Positions 1 through 13,364 of a stretch of DNA of 64,000 nucleotides are shown piece after piece. A program made the translations under genes and the position numbers. Source of the DNA: Sitta carolinensis (lineage: Eukaryota > Chordata > Aves > Passeriformes > Sittidae); NCBI GenBank assembly GCA_032173965.1, contig CM063288.1, positions 20,743,501-20,807,500 on the forward strand, read 5' to 3'. How positions within the stretch are numbered: the stretch's first letter is position 1; each line of letters begins with the position of its first letter. The notes below the pieces were generated by a model that had not been told where the DNA came from, did no database searches, and was given only the letters and a program-made list of their open reading frames with translations.

Positions 1-1451
1 ATCTTCTCTGAGACATAATTGATTTTGTTTTTCTGAACTCCTAATTTTCAAGAGCAATTTGCTATGGTTCAGGAAACTGGACTATTATGGGCTTTTGTCT
101 TTGTATTGCAATTACAGAGCTACTAACTTTATCTTAATAACATTTGCCTATTGTGACTTATTAGACGCATGAAAGGAAAGCAGTGCAATTCTAAAACCAG
201 AAAATGATACTCAAACATGCTGATGCATCTCTCCTGGATTATCAGGCACAAGGATAACAAATGTTTCTGCTTAGATTTTTGTAGATGTTGCATGAATCCT
301 ACATTTTAGAGTTAAACTACTCATGTTGTATCAAGTAAAGTTAGCATGTGTTTTTATGTTTATGTGTAATTGTCTGTGTGCATATATGATTTCCTTTGTT
401 GAGTACAGTTTATATGATTTTAAATTTTTTATGCTGTTGCTAATTTTTAAAAATTACTTCACAGACAGTCAGATAAGGCCCATCTCAGAAAAAAGACGTG
501 TGTTCAGCTTGAAGCCTGTGATGAGGAACAAAGCAACTTGTGAGCTGAAAATAGAACATGTATCTAAAGGTCTTGATTCAGCAAGTTGTTTAATGGCTAC
601 TTTTTTCTCTGCAGTAGCTTATAATTTTTATTTGAACTACTGCAGAGTTCCTGGCCAAGGGAGATTCATTTAGACATCATTTAGACTGGCGTGTGCTCAT
701 ATAGACTCCTTTGAGGTGGACTTTGCTGCTTGTTTGGGACCTTCTTATTGCCCTGTACATGGAGACAATTTTTCCAAGTTGTTTGAACTTTAATAGTTTT
801 CTTGAAATCCCTGATTTATGTGAAAATAATTTTCTTTTGGTCTGGTAGTTAATTGGAAAACATCTATTACCAGTTGAAAGACTTGCTGGCATTTTCAACA
901 GAAGAGAACAAGAGTTGGTTCAATGGTATAAGTGCATTGCTTGTGCAATAGAGAAATGCAATATAAATACAAGAGGATATTATAATTGAAAGTTATGTTT
1001 ACATAATAGAAAACATAACAGGCAAATTTTCTTTCTGATGAGGGTAGTCTGTGTAGGACAGAAGTTTGTATTCTGAGATTGCATTTCTGGTTACCTTCTC
1101 ACCACCTCTGAGATTTCTAAAGATCACATCATCACAGCAGTGTTTAGAGATAGATAAACAGAGATCATAGTTTTTTTATAAAGGTGAAAGTGATTCTTGT
1201 GTTCTCAGCTTTGCATTCAGAAATGTCTAATTCAACTGATGATCATAGAAAACAGAAGTCCTACTTGTTTTCACATTAAAGCTTCCCATGTTGTTGACCA
1301 GAATATTTATTTTTTGTTGTTGACACTTAATTTTCTTTTTAAGCAGATTGCTGAAGAATCTCAAGGCAATGCTATTAGAAAATATGACACAAAGACTCTC
1401 AAAGCATTCCAAAATACTTAATGTGTCCTTTTTTTTTTCTTTGAATCAAAG
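1..1451 (+). other. RAPGEF4: 3' part of the intron upstream of the cNBD-A exon
   Basis: This stretch shows no recognisable coding sequence and is read as the end of the preceding intron. It finishes in a T-rich tract around 1428-1442 followed by the acceptor AG at 1450-1451. The pyrimidine tract is separated from the AG by an A-rich stretch (gaatcaaag), so this acceptor looks weaker than those of the next two exons. The preceding exon, which should encode the first half of cNBD-A, was looked for and not seen. Confidence 0.85.
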
Positions 1452-1598
1452 GATGCTGTGACAATATGCACTCTTGGAATAGGAACTGCTTTTGGAGAGT
1501 CCATTCTGGATAACACTCCTCGCCATGCTACCATTGTTACCAGGGAACATAGTGAGCTCCTTCGAATTGAGCAGAAGGACTTCAAAGCACTTTGGGAG
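1452..1598 (+). CDS. RAPGEF4: RAPGEF4 internal exon: C-terminal half of cNBD-A with phosphate-binding cassette
   Basis: This 147-base exon encodes exactly 49 residues, from [11 protein letters not shown] to DFKALWE, in phase 0 at both ends. It contains the phosphate-binding cassette of a cyclic-nucleotide-binding domain: [16 protein letters not shown], with the conserved FGE glutamate that contacts the ribose and the PRxA arginine that contacts the cyclic phosphate. The segment [16 protein letters not shown] forms the C-terminal helical part of the fold. In EPAC2 this is the N-terminal, low-affinity cAMP-binding domain, thought to affect membrane targeting rather than the main activation switch. 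The acceptor is aaag|GAT and the donor is gag|gtaagt, a near-perfect consensus. Compared with the human protein as I remember it, the bird reads REHSELL where human has RESSELL, and QKDF where human has QEDF. Both changes are outside the key cassette residues, so the domain looks intact. Confidence 0.95.
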
Positions 1599-4500
1599 GT
1601 AAGTTCAGATTTATTTCCAGGTAATGCAGAAAAAAATGACTTGACCTTGAAAGTGTTTGTAATACAGTATGAAGACATTTATACCATAAGTAAAGTATAA
1701 TTTTTTCAAATTAGTTTGGAAAAAAAGGAAAGTTTTTCTTTTCTTTAGTGCTTCCTATTATGTATAATTACCTACTCTTGTATTTCATTCTTGTGGGCCT
1801 CTTGTAATGAAATAAATTAGGTGAAATTTCTGGTAGAATATATTTGTATACTGCAGGTGTTGCTCTCTTAGCCCTGAACTTGCTTTTATTGCCAGCATTT
1901 ATGAGGAAAGTCTATTTTTATTATACTCTGAAATTTTAAATTATTCTCCTTTACTCCTGTCTCATCACCAGCTGTAAGGGGTTTAGAATTTGCAGATGGA
2001 TCAAGATCACTTAAAAATTAACTTACTGATTACATGTGAATTCCCTTAGAACTTTCCTTTGTGGAGAACATACTGCTGAGGTTCTTCATTCTGTAGTCTG
2101 TGTACTTTGGTATCCATGCAGAGAAGACTTCATTAACATGTTGCTACAGAAAGTTACTGAACTTGAATCTCTTTGCATTTTTGCAAGCATTACCTTTGGT
2201 TTGAAAAGCGTTGTGGCAACTGGAAGGCATCCTGTTGGCCTGGCCTACACTATTGCCTGTTTGTACTGCCAGCTTGTTTGAAATGGTGGCTGTACAAGTG
2301 TAGGTGTTGGGCAGAGCTGTCACAGTGTGACAGTGTCCTAGACTTGCAGGTCTGGGGACACTTACTATGTTTAAGAATTAGGTGCTGGTTCTAACATTTT
2401 AGTTCAGCTTCTAACTGCGGACAGATGGATTTTTTTTTTTTTTGCTTTCTCTTTTCCTGAGAAAGAGCTGTGTTACACTCCAAACAATTGTCCTAAAGCA
2501 GTTTCTAAAGTCAGTATCAGAAAAAAAGTCAAATCCACAGCTATATACACTGATGAAGGAAATGGCACTTTCATTGCCTGCCTACAAATACATTACTTCG
2601 AGTATAGTTAATGGTGCAACATGACCAAGGCATGAAATACCACTGTGTGGGTAAAACATGCTTGCCTGGAGTGCCCTGACAGTATCAGATTCTTTGAATT
2701 GCATAGCCAGCATTTGTACTATTTTTTGACAAGTTCTACAGCTAAATTAAAATGCTACTGAAGTTTTGCAGCAAATTTGAAGAATTTGACAAGGAAATAT
2801 TTTTTTGCAGTTCACAATTTCTTTTTGTTATGGCAGCTGCATTGTAGTTCCAGGCCTAGGCATGAAAACATTAAATATGCCAGTGGTCTCATCTGTTTTA
2901 ACATATGCAGCATTTGCCAGTAGTCAGAAATTTGATAATGTAGATAGTGCTTTACAAAATAATGGTAGAGGGAATAAATCCAATTTTAGGTTTCTCTGGT
3001 AAAATTTTTTAAAAAAATTCACTTTTAATTGGCATAAGCACAGTCATTTCTCCCATGGATATGAATTTCCTGCTAAGCATTCAGACCTTGCTGTTCTCTT
3101 ATCAGGATTACTGGAGGTGTGGAGGTTCCCTTTTAAAAATGTTTCAATCTTATATTTAAAGTTGTTTTAAAACAAAAATTTCAACATCATTTGCTCTTTA
3201 ATCACTAATACAGTTTTGCTTTTACCACTTTTGATGATTTTGCTGAGTTTTTTGGTGATAGATGCTTTTGGGGAAGGTGATATGTGTTAGAAGTACTGGA
3301 GTGATCATAGGCAGCTTTAGCACACACCTTGTGTGTTGCAGCTTTTATGAAATTAGGCATCAGAACATGTCACAAATGCTTCAGGTGTCAGTCATAGACC
3401 ACAGTTTAGATTGTGGTGCTTCTTTGCCTTTTGTGCCATTTTACAGTGAACTTCTCATATTTTGATGTGCTTTCTTTCAAGGAGGCTGTCCCTGTGCTCT
3501 CAATAAATGGAAAATTATTCAATGACATAGCTTTGCTTGTTGTTCTCAGTAATAATAAAGTTGTTCATTCTTTCAAGGTAATATTTATGTCCTTGCAACC
3601 TGCTAACCCGGAGTCTGTGTAAACTGCAGCTAACGTGATAATAAACACGGAATGTTTAAAATAGATGGAAAATTATATAAGAAAAATTTCCCAAAATGTA
3701 CTACCAGTAGCACCAGTTATTAATTAATTATTGTTATTAATATTATTGTTACCTGAAGAAAAGTAAATAATTTTCTAAAGGAAGACTTTTTATGTTTTGG
3801 ATGCTGCATTTTTCTTTCTGCCTTATCCTAACGTTCATATATCTTTGCTGTGACAAAGTCTGTATGAGGAAACTGTTATTGTTACGTGTCATTCAGATTT
3901 TAATTGTATTTAATGAAAACCCACACAAAGTCAAGAGAGGATCACAGATATTTAATACATGTGGTACCATGGAAAAAATTGGGAAAGGTAACAATGTCAG
4001 TTCATTACTGTCCGGATATTGTAAAAGATAAAGTATACTGTGGACATATTTCAGCTCTCCACCTAATGAGAATGAAAGAAGTAGTTTGTCCAGAAAAAAA
4101 AAAAAGTTGAATAATTCCAAAGTAATGTAATACTGTAGCATAAGAACAACCCAAATAAATTGTAGGGTTAGTATTCTTAAAATGGTTACTGATTTTATGT
4201 ATGTAGAATTTTTATGATTAATAATAGAAGTGCAAAAATACAATATATGTTATTTTTTCATTTGTTTGTTTTTCCCCAAGAAATTAATTTGGTTTTGAAA
4301 TTTACTTTATTTCCTTGTTTTGAGGGAAAATAAAAATCAAAACTCTAACCAAATAAGGATATTTGGCCTACAGAGGAAAGCAATCCAATACTGCAATTTT
4401 AAATATTTTTTCTTATTTTTAGATTAGAATGTAATCTTGTAAAATGAACCAACAGAAATTGATTCAATATTGACTTTAATTTACTGTGCAACTACTCTGA

Positions 4501-7275
4501 AGTGCTAGGATTAAAAGCTATGAAGTATCCTTCTTAACACTAAAAATTTGTTAATACTGAAGTCTACTGATGAAGTTCACATTTGTAACAAATATTTTTA
4601 TACCTCAAATATATGCAGTTCTTTGAAAGACAAATGCATATCCAATATGGTGCTTATAGAACTTTTATTATATATCCTGAAACTAGATTTTGAGAGGAAG
4701 ATTATCTGTTTTAATTATTTCTAAGTTTAGAAAGAATTTTCAGGATCTCTGAAACATCATATTGTGAATTTGCAGACTTTTCTGAGTTTTGTTTAAATTG
4801 AAAAGTAATTCATCCTGTATTAGCTGTATTGCTTTAAGAAGCAGTTGTATTGGTAGCATGATTCCCAGACTAGATGTGTTTTATTGATGTATTTAATGCA
4901 CATTATACAGCAAAGGCATTAATTTCTATGAGTACTATTGTAGTCGGGTCTATACCTGAAAGAAAGAGATTGCTACTACTAAACTGACTTCTTTCTTTTT
5001 TTATCAGTATTAGTCTGTCAGGTATATAAATTTAAATATTCTTTGAGGAGAGATAGGATATTCTTTATCAAAAATACAGTAAGATGCCTCTTGTAATACA
5101 TGTAGCCCCATATTCAGTCAGCCCTTGAAGTACAGAAAGATTTTCTGTGACCTTCACTTCTATCAGTCAGAGGGTGCTGGTCAAAACAAAGGACACTGTC
5201 CTGATGACAGCAATTACCAGTTAAAATGGGCCAGTCTTTTCTCTAATGACTGTCTCTGCTGAAGTAGCATCCTGTTGGGGAACATCTGTTGATCTTCTCT
5301 GCTGACTCATCCTTGGAGACGACATGTCTATCAACTCTGTTACAGTGGGTTAAAGATAATGAAATCTCACATTGAATTCTCACACAGCTGAACGCTGTTC
5401 CCTGATGAAGAATTATAGTAGGTCATGGGAATCACTGGTGATGTTCCTTTGTGCACCAATTGTCCCTGGCTTTGGTGTCTGAAGAGCACTAACAAACATG
5501 AAAAAAATAACTCATTACTTTTACAACACTGTAGATTTCCAAGATACTCTTATGAATCTGTAGGAAAAAACACTGTTTGTGTTGATGTGGGCTTGTTTTC
5601 TTTCCTTAGCATGTGTAAGTGATTTTGGTGCTAGCTACCTTGCCCAAAAAAAACTATTTCAAAGCACAAAGGAAAATATATCCAAAAATAAACATGAAAG
5701 TAGGAGGCTACACATGAGGAGCTCTGGTCATGCACATCCTGTTGGGTCATTACCTTGCTCCACCCCTAATAACTGGATTCTTTTAAACAGAGTAGGAGGG
5801 AAATGAATGCATTTGAGCAGTGTGATCATTGCAGTTCTCTATAGTTCATCCTGAAGCTTTATCCTTTCATGCAATTGCAAACCGATTCTAACCCAGACAG
5901 GAAGGGAGTGAATCTGCTGAGAGGTGACTTATTTTTAGAGGTCTTTCCTACCACAGTGTATTACTCAGCCTTCCTTGGATAACATACAAATAACCAATTT
6001 CCTTTTGTGTGGAATAAGACTGTGTTAGAAGTTACTGAACATGCTTTGAGAAACACTTGAGTAAATGAAGAGCAGCTATTACTTCGTTATGCAGTGACTT
6101 TGGAGAGAGGGAATCTTGGCCCCTGTAAGGTCAGAATGATTTTTTTTTTTTAATTCCTATTCAGCAGCACTTACACATCTTGTAAACTGATAAACTGTAG
6201 TGTAACTTTGTTCCTGCTTTTGCCCATTTGCTGTTAATTCAGTAGCCCTCAGCAGTTTGAACTGCTCTGTAATGATAGCTTTGGGAGAAGCAAGTTTCTT
6301 ACTCCCTCTGTTTTCTGTGCACTGTGAGTGCTAGGTTTTAATGAGCTAGTTTAAAACCAGATCTGTCAGAACAGAAGTTTTACACACCATTTCATCAGAA
6401 TGCCCTGTAGGAAGTACATGTATGAACGGGGGTGCTGTAGCACTGTTCTGTGGGATTTCTGAATAAGGCTTAAGTTCATCAGAATTGGTACCACAACTCG
6501 TTGTATATTTGTATGAAATATGAGTTTGTCACTTTAAGGTATATCTAATCACACCTCTCATATCAAGGTAAAATACAATTTTATACTTTATTTTATATCC
6601 TGGGATTATGGCAGTAGGAATTATGAAGACATTGTAAAAATAAATTAATTAAAATAAATATGGAAAGATTTTAATTTGTTTTTATCCATTTGGTCATATT
6701 GTAAGTGCATTGTTTACCAAAGGATGTTACTGCATCTCATGTGGTGTTTTGCAGTGTAATGCAGTAGGCAGCATTTCAGAGAGGCAGCCTTTTCGTTGCC
6801 TTAGACTATTGGAAAATACACATTGCATGGTTGCATGAGAATGTTCTTGCTTCCTTCTCTAGTAGGCTCCTGAGCACTTTAACATGTTTAAGGAGTGTTA
6901 GGGATCTCACGTAAATGTCAGTACTTTCTGATATACCTTTTTACCAATGAGTATTCCATACCAGAAATTTTTCCAGTTCATTTGAGTAAGAGATTAAATT
7001 TGATCTTGAGAAATGAAATATCAAAAGGGGGGAATCAAAGAAAAAACCAGATTAATGTCCAGCCCCTAAACTATCATCTTGATTTATGATGTACCACTCT
7101 GCCCATTTACTGCCCAGTAATCAATTGCAGAAGTCTCTGCCCTGATTTACTGATTTCCCATAGGCAAACATAGTGGAGGTATAAAACTATAGTTAATAAA
7201 ATACAGAATATTTAGCTTTGCAGGATGGGTGATCATGTGATTTAAAATAGTGAAGGGCTTGGAGACCCACAAAAG

Positions 7276-7284
7276 TATAAAAAG
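7276..7284 (+). promoter_or_regulatory. TATA-box-like sequence inside the large intron
   Basis: The sequence TATAAAAAG fits the TATA-box consensus closely. There is no CpG-rich context, and the ATG at 7321 is followed at once by a stop. I have no evidence of a transcript starting here; in AT-rich DNA such a match is expected by chance every few kilobases. Confidence 0.12.
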
Positions 7285-8363
7285 GTGGTCATGGAACACT
7301 CAGCTGTCTTTACCCGTTTCATGTGAATTTCTCCATTGACTGCTCAAATGATTCCTTGATGATTTGTTTCTCTAATGGGATTTTATTTGAGAAATGTAAA
7401 AGTGATCAAATTGGGGTAGCCTGCATTTTCAATGTGCCTGGAATGCTGTGTCACCAACCTCCCAAATAGCCATCTTGTCAGAGTAAGGAAGAATTATTCC
7501 ATGTTATCAGATATACAACAGTGGGCAGTGCAGGAGTCTCGCAGAAGATGGACGGCCCTCACAGGTTCTTCAGACAGATATAAATTTGGTCTATTTGCAT
7601 CTCAGAGGTTAATTGTCCAATTACAGCTTCAGGTAATGGAGTCACATTCCTCCACTTTGTCCCCTACTTCACCGTTGTTTACATTTGTTGGTGACTGAGA
7701 AAGTGAAGTGTCCTTGAGTTTCCGGCCTAGAGAGAAATTGTTTGTCTGAATGAAACAGGAGAACAGTAGCGGACAGTCTGTGGAGTTTTAGGGTTATACA
7801 GTAAAGCAGTACTGATCTGAAAAATATAAAAGCTAAAACTAAAGGCATCAGAAGGACCCAAGTGTGTGGAATCTGTTGCCTTACGTTGTCTGCAAATCTC
7901 AGCTGATAACAAATACAAATTTTTATGCAAACACAGCGCTAGTGTGAGAGACACTGAAAGATGAAGTGATGATAGGCAAGGGTTTTTTTCCTATAGGAAC
8001 ACATGGAAGGAGGAGAAGTATGAAAAATCCCTGTGTCCAGTTTTAGAATATGACAGTAAACACAGAATTGGATAGATGTGAGCAAAGCTGTGAAAATAGC
8101 TAATGTCCCACCTTCATACCTTGTGTTAACACTGGGAAGGCATGCAAGTGAGTAGCAGGGAAAGATTCCAGAATTGTTATTATACCAATAAAAAGTTCCA
8201 GACAGTGCTCCTAGTTTTGTTGGTATGAATTGAACATATTTCAAGTGAATTCAGCACAACTGATTTAATACACAAGGAGCTACATGGGAGCAAATTCTGG
8301 CCTTTAGTACTGCTGTTATGTTGGTTTTGATCATCTTCATAATATGCTTTTACTGTTTCTTCC

Positions 8364-8395
8364 TCTTGTTTTGAAAAATGTTCTTGTTTTGAAAA
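8364..8395. repeat. Two-copy direct repeat, 14-base unit
   Basis: The unit tcttgttttgaaaa occurs at 8364-8377 and again at 8382-8395, 18 bases apart. It looks like a local slippage duplication with no sign of function. Confidence 0.8.
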
Positions 8396-11054
8396 GGCAT
8401 GAAGCAGCATTTTAACCCTTAGTAGCCAAACATACATCAGAACCAGCCATGTTTGTCAGCCTAGCACCGCGGTGACTGCTGCTTTCATTTGGTTGTCTAA
8501 ATCGCTTCATATTTTAAGAATAGATGCAGGTTTTGTGAACACTGTTTATGACAGTCTATCTCCTAAGGTAACCTTCCTGGCCTTTGGCAGTGGAAAAGCT
8601 TATCTAGGAACAAGATTTTTTACTTCAGTAGTGCAGCACTTCTCTTGGCGTGATACGTACTGATGAAGGCGTACAAGCATTTTGTTAGAGTCTTGCTGTG
8701 ATAAATCCTTTGCTAAATAATGGTATTGTGACTGAAAAATTCATAGTCAGTAATTGTCTGCTCTGTTTCCGATTATTTACTGAGCCATTATTATGATACT
8801 CAGTATTGTCAATGGGGCAGAATTCCTGGAGAAGGTCCACTTAGTTTTAACTCTGAGTGACCCTTTCTTTGTTGTTATCCTTGTTTTGAAGTGACAGTCA
8901 CTGGTGCTTCTGACACCTCTTAGCAACTGAAAATACTGAAAAATTACAAGCTGATTGGAAAGGCCTTGATCCTTCCTTGGTTTCTCTGCAACAAACTCTC
9001 CCCTGGTACATGTTCTTGTGTGTCATCCCTACAGTTGATTTGCATCTCAGTCTCCCAATTTGTTCTGACTCTATTTCAAAATTAACATTTTGTGACTGTC
9101 CCCTGATCATCATGCAGAGGTGCAATTGGACTGTGTAGATAGATGTGCCTTCTCTTAAACCATCCTACCATGTCATTTCTCTTAGGTGCTATTCTGTATC
9201 ACTGTAATAATGACCATCTGCATGAACCCCCTGTTGAATCCTGTTATACCAGACACTGTGCAAAAATATAGTCGTTCCTGTGTACAATCCATATAAATGT
9301 TTTTACGTTCATTAGCACTTCAAAAGGTCCTAAATAATGTTACAGAAAGCTTGACTTATGTGAGGTTGTTTCGTGGATGAAAAGATTCAAAACATCCAGA
9401 AAGTGTGTCAGTCTCCCTGTTAAGTAATGCCTTTATTGGTTTTCTCATGTTTTCTCATGGTTAGAGGTAAAGCTGAAAAATTTGATTTCCAAGAAAATAA
9501 AGTATTTTGATTGATTCTTAAAATATTTAAATTACAGAAGAACATCTGACAAACTGAAATGTATATTCTTAAAGTCTGCTGGTGTTTTTCAGGCTACAAT
9601 TTTTCTTGGAAGCTTTACTGCCAGACTTGCGCTTTCTATAACCAGCTTTTTTATTAGCAAAGAAAATGCTTTTCAATCTCAGCAGATTGTATTATTAAAT
9701 GTGGTATCTCCAAGCATGATGTGCTAAATGGCAAAAACATATATTGCAAAACACAACTGGGAGGCTATGAATATTACTTCAGGAAACAAACTTCTGGTCT
9801 TTCATTAGTTCATTTTTATTAAGTAAAAATGTCTTTCAGAAGAATCATGACATTTGAAGCATATAAAATAGATTCTGGCTTTTTTCCCAGACATACTTTT
9901 TACTATCAAATGTGTGTTTCATTCTCTGTGACAGAGAGAAAAAAAAGCCTAACAGAATTATGTTTTTTCAGATATGTGTGCATATATAATCTACTGTGTG
10001 TCTAGTATATATTGTGTGCGTATATATTACAAGGCAAATTTAGATTTGCGTTGTCAAACTTCTGTATCAGATTGTCTGGAGCTTTGGTTCTAGCTGTTTA
10101 TGGTTGGCAGTGTCCTTTTCTGCCTTGAACTGGATACCAGAGTGATCAGCTGCTTAAGGCTTTGCCTACACTTCTCAGCTTCTGGATTTAACACAGACAA
10201 TCCTTAAATGTGGGGTTGTATTTGAATGGGTTATTTCAGAGATTGACCCTTTCAGATCTTCTGGTTGGTGTTATCATCTCAGTCCTTTGTCTCTTTTCAG
10301 ATGAGTTGTGCTTTTTCTTCTTTAGACAAGAGGTTTATCTGTTTTTACTGTTTGTCTCCAGGATATTGAGAAAAATAGTAAGCCCTTAGAAGCTTGAGTT
10401 TTTTGTTGCTTTACAGCAATTGATACAAGTGGTGTGTTCTTCCAGGGCCTTGCTATAGAGAGTGTGTGCTTGCATTCTGCAATTCAATGGGTGCCTTCTG
10501 CTTGTACTATATTATAGGTGAGGCAAATGATCTGATACCATTTTTAGGATCAATGGATATGTTTTAGTATTGTCATTTTAAAAATCCATTAGCTTAAACC
10601 TGCCAACATTAAAAAATTCAGAGATCTTTGGCAGTGAGTTTTGTGGCAGTGGATGATCTTAAACAGATTAACACAAGCTGAAAGCAAGGTTGTTGTATTG
10701 TCGTATGTATTACTGCTTTTTATTTCCACAGTCTGGTGTAGTTATGAAGTATTTTGTAAAAATATTTTAAAAATTTTCACTTTCATGTAGCCAGAGTAAT
10801 GAAACATACAGGTCCTATTTAGTGGAATGTAAATTCTTTATTTTTAGTATGTACTCCCTTGAATGGTCATTCAGCAACTTAAAAGAAGCTAAACCTCAGT
10901 CGTTTAGGCATATGGATCAATAAATGGGTTCAAAAGAAGGGTGCCCTTTGCTTGCATTAGATATTACAGTTCTCATAGATATCTTTTCCTGGTCATAATC
11001 AGAGTTCAGTGGTTATTAGAAACCTTGGCCTGGTTCCTACCTGCTTTTTATCCA

Positions 11055-11105
11055 TGGTGAAACACTGCCATATTGAAATCAGTGAGCATTGTGAGATTTC
11101 AACCC
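11055..11105. repeat. Degraded ancient repeat of the 'tgaagtcaatgg' palindromic type
   Basis: The stretch runs from ggtgaaacactgcca through attgaaatcagtg to gagatttcaaccc, and its two ends are loosely complementary. It resembles fragments common in reptile and bird genomes built around a tgaagtcaatgg core with gtgaaat...atttcac ends. I do not assign a family name. The match is by memory, and the copy is old and partial. Confidence 0.35.
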
Positions 11106-13341
11106 AAGTAATTAGTAATTGCTTTTTTTCCTCCTTGCCTCATCTGCAGTGCAGAGTGATGGTGGTGGGATTCAATTCTCTTTAGCCTTATCCCTTCTGT
11201 AACAGTTTCTATCCACTGACACAGCCGATACAATGTGAGAGCAAGGCGCTGGAATCACTTGAATGATTTTGTGGCTATGTAGTTCAGGGGTGCTTAACAC
11301 AATGGTCAGCCCAGTGCGTGTACTGAGGGAAATGACAGCAAAGCCTTACGAACTCTAGGCATCCCTGAGATACACTTAAAAAGGAAAATACCAACAGCTG
11401 AGACCTAAATATGGAGTATCTCTCCTGTGGCAGAGAATATGAATTACAGGGCTCAGCCTGTCACCTGTGCTGATTATAGCCAGATATCAAGAAAAGAAAG
11501 AGGTTTAAAAAGCCTCAGATAGTCCATGTGCTTGCTCTTGAATCAATCCTCATTTTAATCTGGGCAGTAAAACTCCAGCAGTTACAGTTCTCAGGGTTAG
11601 TGGGTATTGCTCAAATTCCATTAGTTTAGTGAGCTACACACTTCCTAGAAATCTGTTCAGCAGGAATGTGAAAGGGCCTGCTGGCCCTCAGAAATGTTTA
11701 AATCTCAAGGGGATTTATGGAAGCAAGTCTGCTTATAGATAAATATATTTCTTTTGGTGAATAGTTGTTTATGTCACAAATATTGAAGAGCACTGCGGAA
11801 GATGTGGTGCCTTTTAAGGCACGTGTTCCATGTATTTTTGAGCTATGTCATGAATTGATGTTCACAAAATTTGAGTCTTCATCTAGTATTTCCATTACAG
11901 GCTGTTGTTGAGATCAGTGGTTTAGCAGAATACGTGGATTCATACCATCAGTCTGGTGTAGTGCTTAAGGCTCAGTTTCTTTATCCTTTATCCCATGCCT
12001 GATTAGATATGACCATTAGTGTGTATTTCCTCTGAACTCTCTTTAAAATACTTTCTCAGTTAAATCCCAAGTGAAGAAGTTGAAAGAAAGCTGAAACTCA
12101 CAAATAACAGTTTACACACTAAATCTCTTCTGAATGAACTTTTCTTCTGTTAATTTCAAATTAAATACTCTTTTCTTTGTAGGTGCTGTACATAGCTTTA
12201 AGCCAGGCTTGTGTAACAGTTGTTTGAGGGTGATAAATAATAAAGCATTTAAAGTGAAGCATTGCTATCCTGCATCTAGTACTTAGCGATATAGTTTGAC
12301 TTGCCGGCATTTTAAACTCTGACCATTTCCTGAGTAATTTCTATTTAATTTTGCATACCACTCTGTTGACCTTTGAAAAATATCTTTTCTGACTACCAGT
12401 GCAAACCATTTTCTTAGAGTATTAACCAAAATAGACAAAGAAACTCTATTATGTGAATTCCCCCAGAACCCTGTCCATGTGTTCCTGAGTGCAGCTTACT
12501 AGAACCAGGTATAATTTTGTTTTAGCATAATAAAAATAAGCATTACAATATGATTTTTGTGTGACCTAATCTTTCAGAAACCGAGTCCTTCAAAGAAGCC
12601 ATGCTGTTCTAAAAGGACTTATTATAAAGGAACTTTGTTTGAGTAACTTAGTCTTTTATGTTTAATTCTCTCTGGGGATAATACTGAAGACTCTCAGTAC
12701 AATTAAGGAAAGATTAAAAGCTCAGTACAGACTTATTTTCTCTTTTCTCCCTTTCTGCCAATACCCTTCAAGCCTGAATCCTCTCTGGAAGCATGAAACA
12801 TTTTTCAAATGCCTTTTTTCTTTCTGCTGTCATTTCCCAGTTTTCTGGTATCTGTCTCTTCCACGGATTTATTAATATGGTTTCTCTTTCTACATTTGTC
12901 ACTTATGTTCCTGCTAGCATTTAATGGAAGCTTTGTTGATCTCTGCTTAAGGGTTTATTGGGTGTTTCTCCTTATGTTTATATGTGACATTTAGATCTTA
13001 TTAGATATCCAGCAATCATGAAGAAGTAAGGAAATAATTCTTGCACTGTTGAAAGGTGATGAGAACTATGCCATCACTTAGTATTTCTTAGCACATTTGC
13101 TCTGCAGAGCTAAAGGAGTGAAATACAGTAAAAGTGTAGACAATTAAGCAGATAAGTCTGAATACACTGATGCAGCAGCTGACTTGATTACTGTACCCAT
13201 TTTACATAATGTGTTATCAAGGAAGAGCTACACTTCAGTCTGAACATGTAAGAGCTAGGGCATTTTCTTGTGCTGTTGCTGTGGTATGGTTGAAGGATTA
13301 TATGCTTTGAGATTACAATAGAAATTCACATCAAAACTTTC

Positions 13342-13364
13342 TTTTTTTTTTTTTTTTTTTTTTT
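13342..13364. repeat. Poly-T tract, 23 bases
   Basis: Twenty-three consecutive T residues. On the minus strand this is a poly-A run that could mark the tail of a retroposed copy, but I do not recognise the minus-strand sequence before it (about 13365-13635), I see no AATAAA signal, and CR1-type machinery in birds does not normally make poly-A tailed copies. A simple homopolymer is the more economical reading. Its length is likely to vary between individuals. Confidence 0.9.

Noticed and set aside
1345..1421. Exon-like stretch just before the true cNBD-A exon, after a ttttctttttaagcag acceptor-like sequence
   Set aside because: It runs into a stop at 1421 with no donor, and its translation does not match the EPAC2 residues expected before DAVTICTLG.
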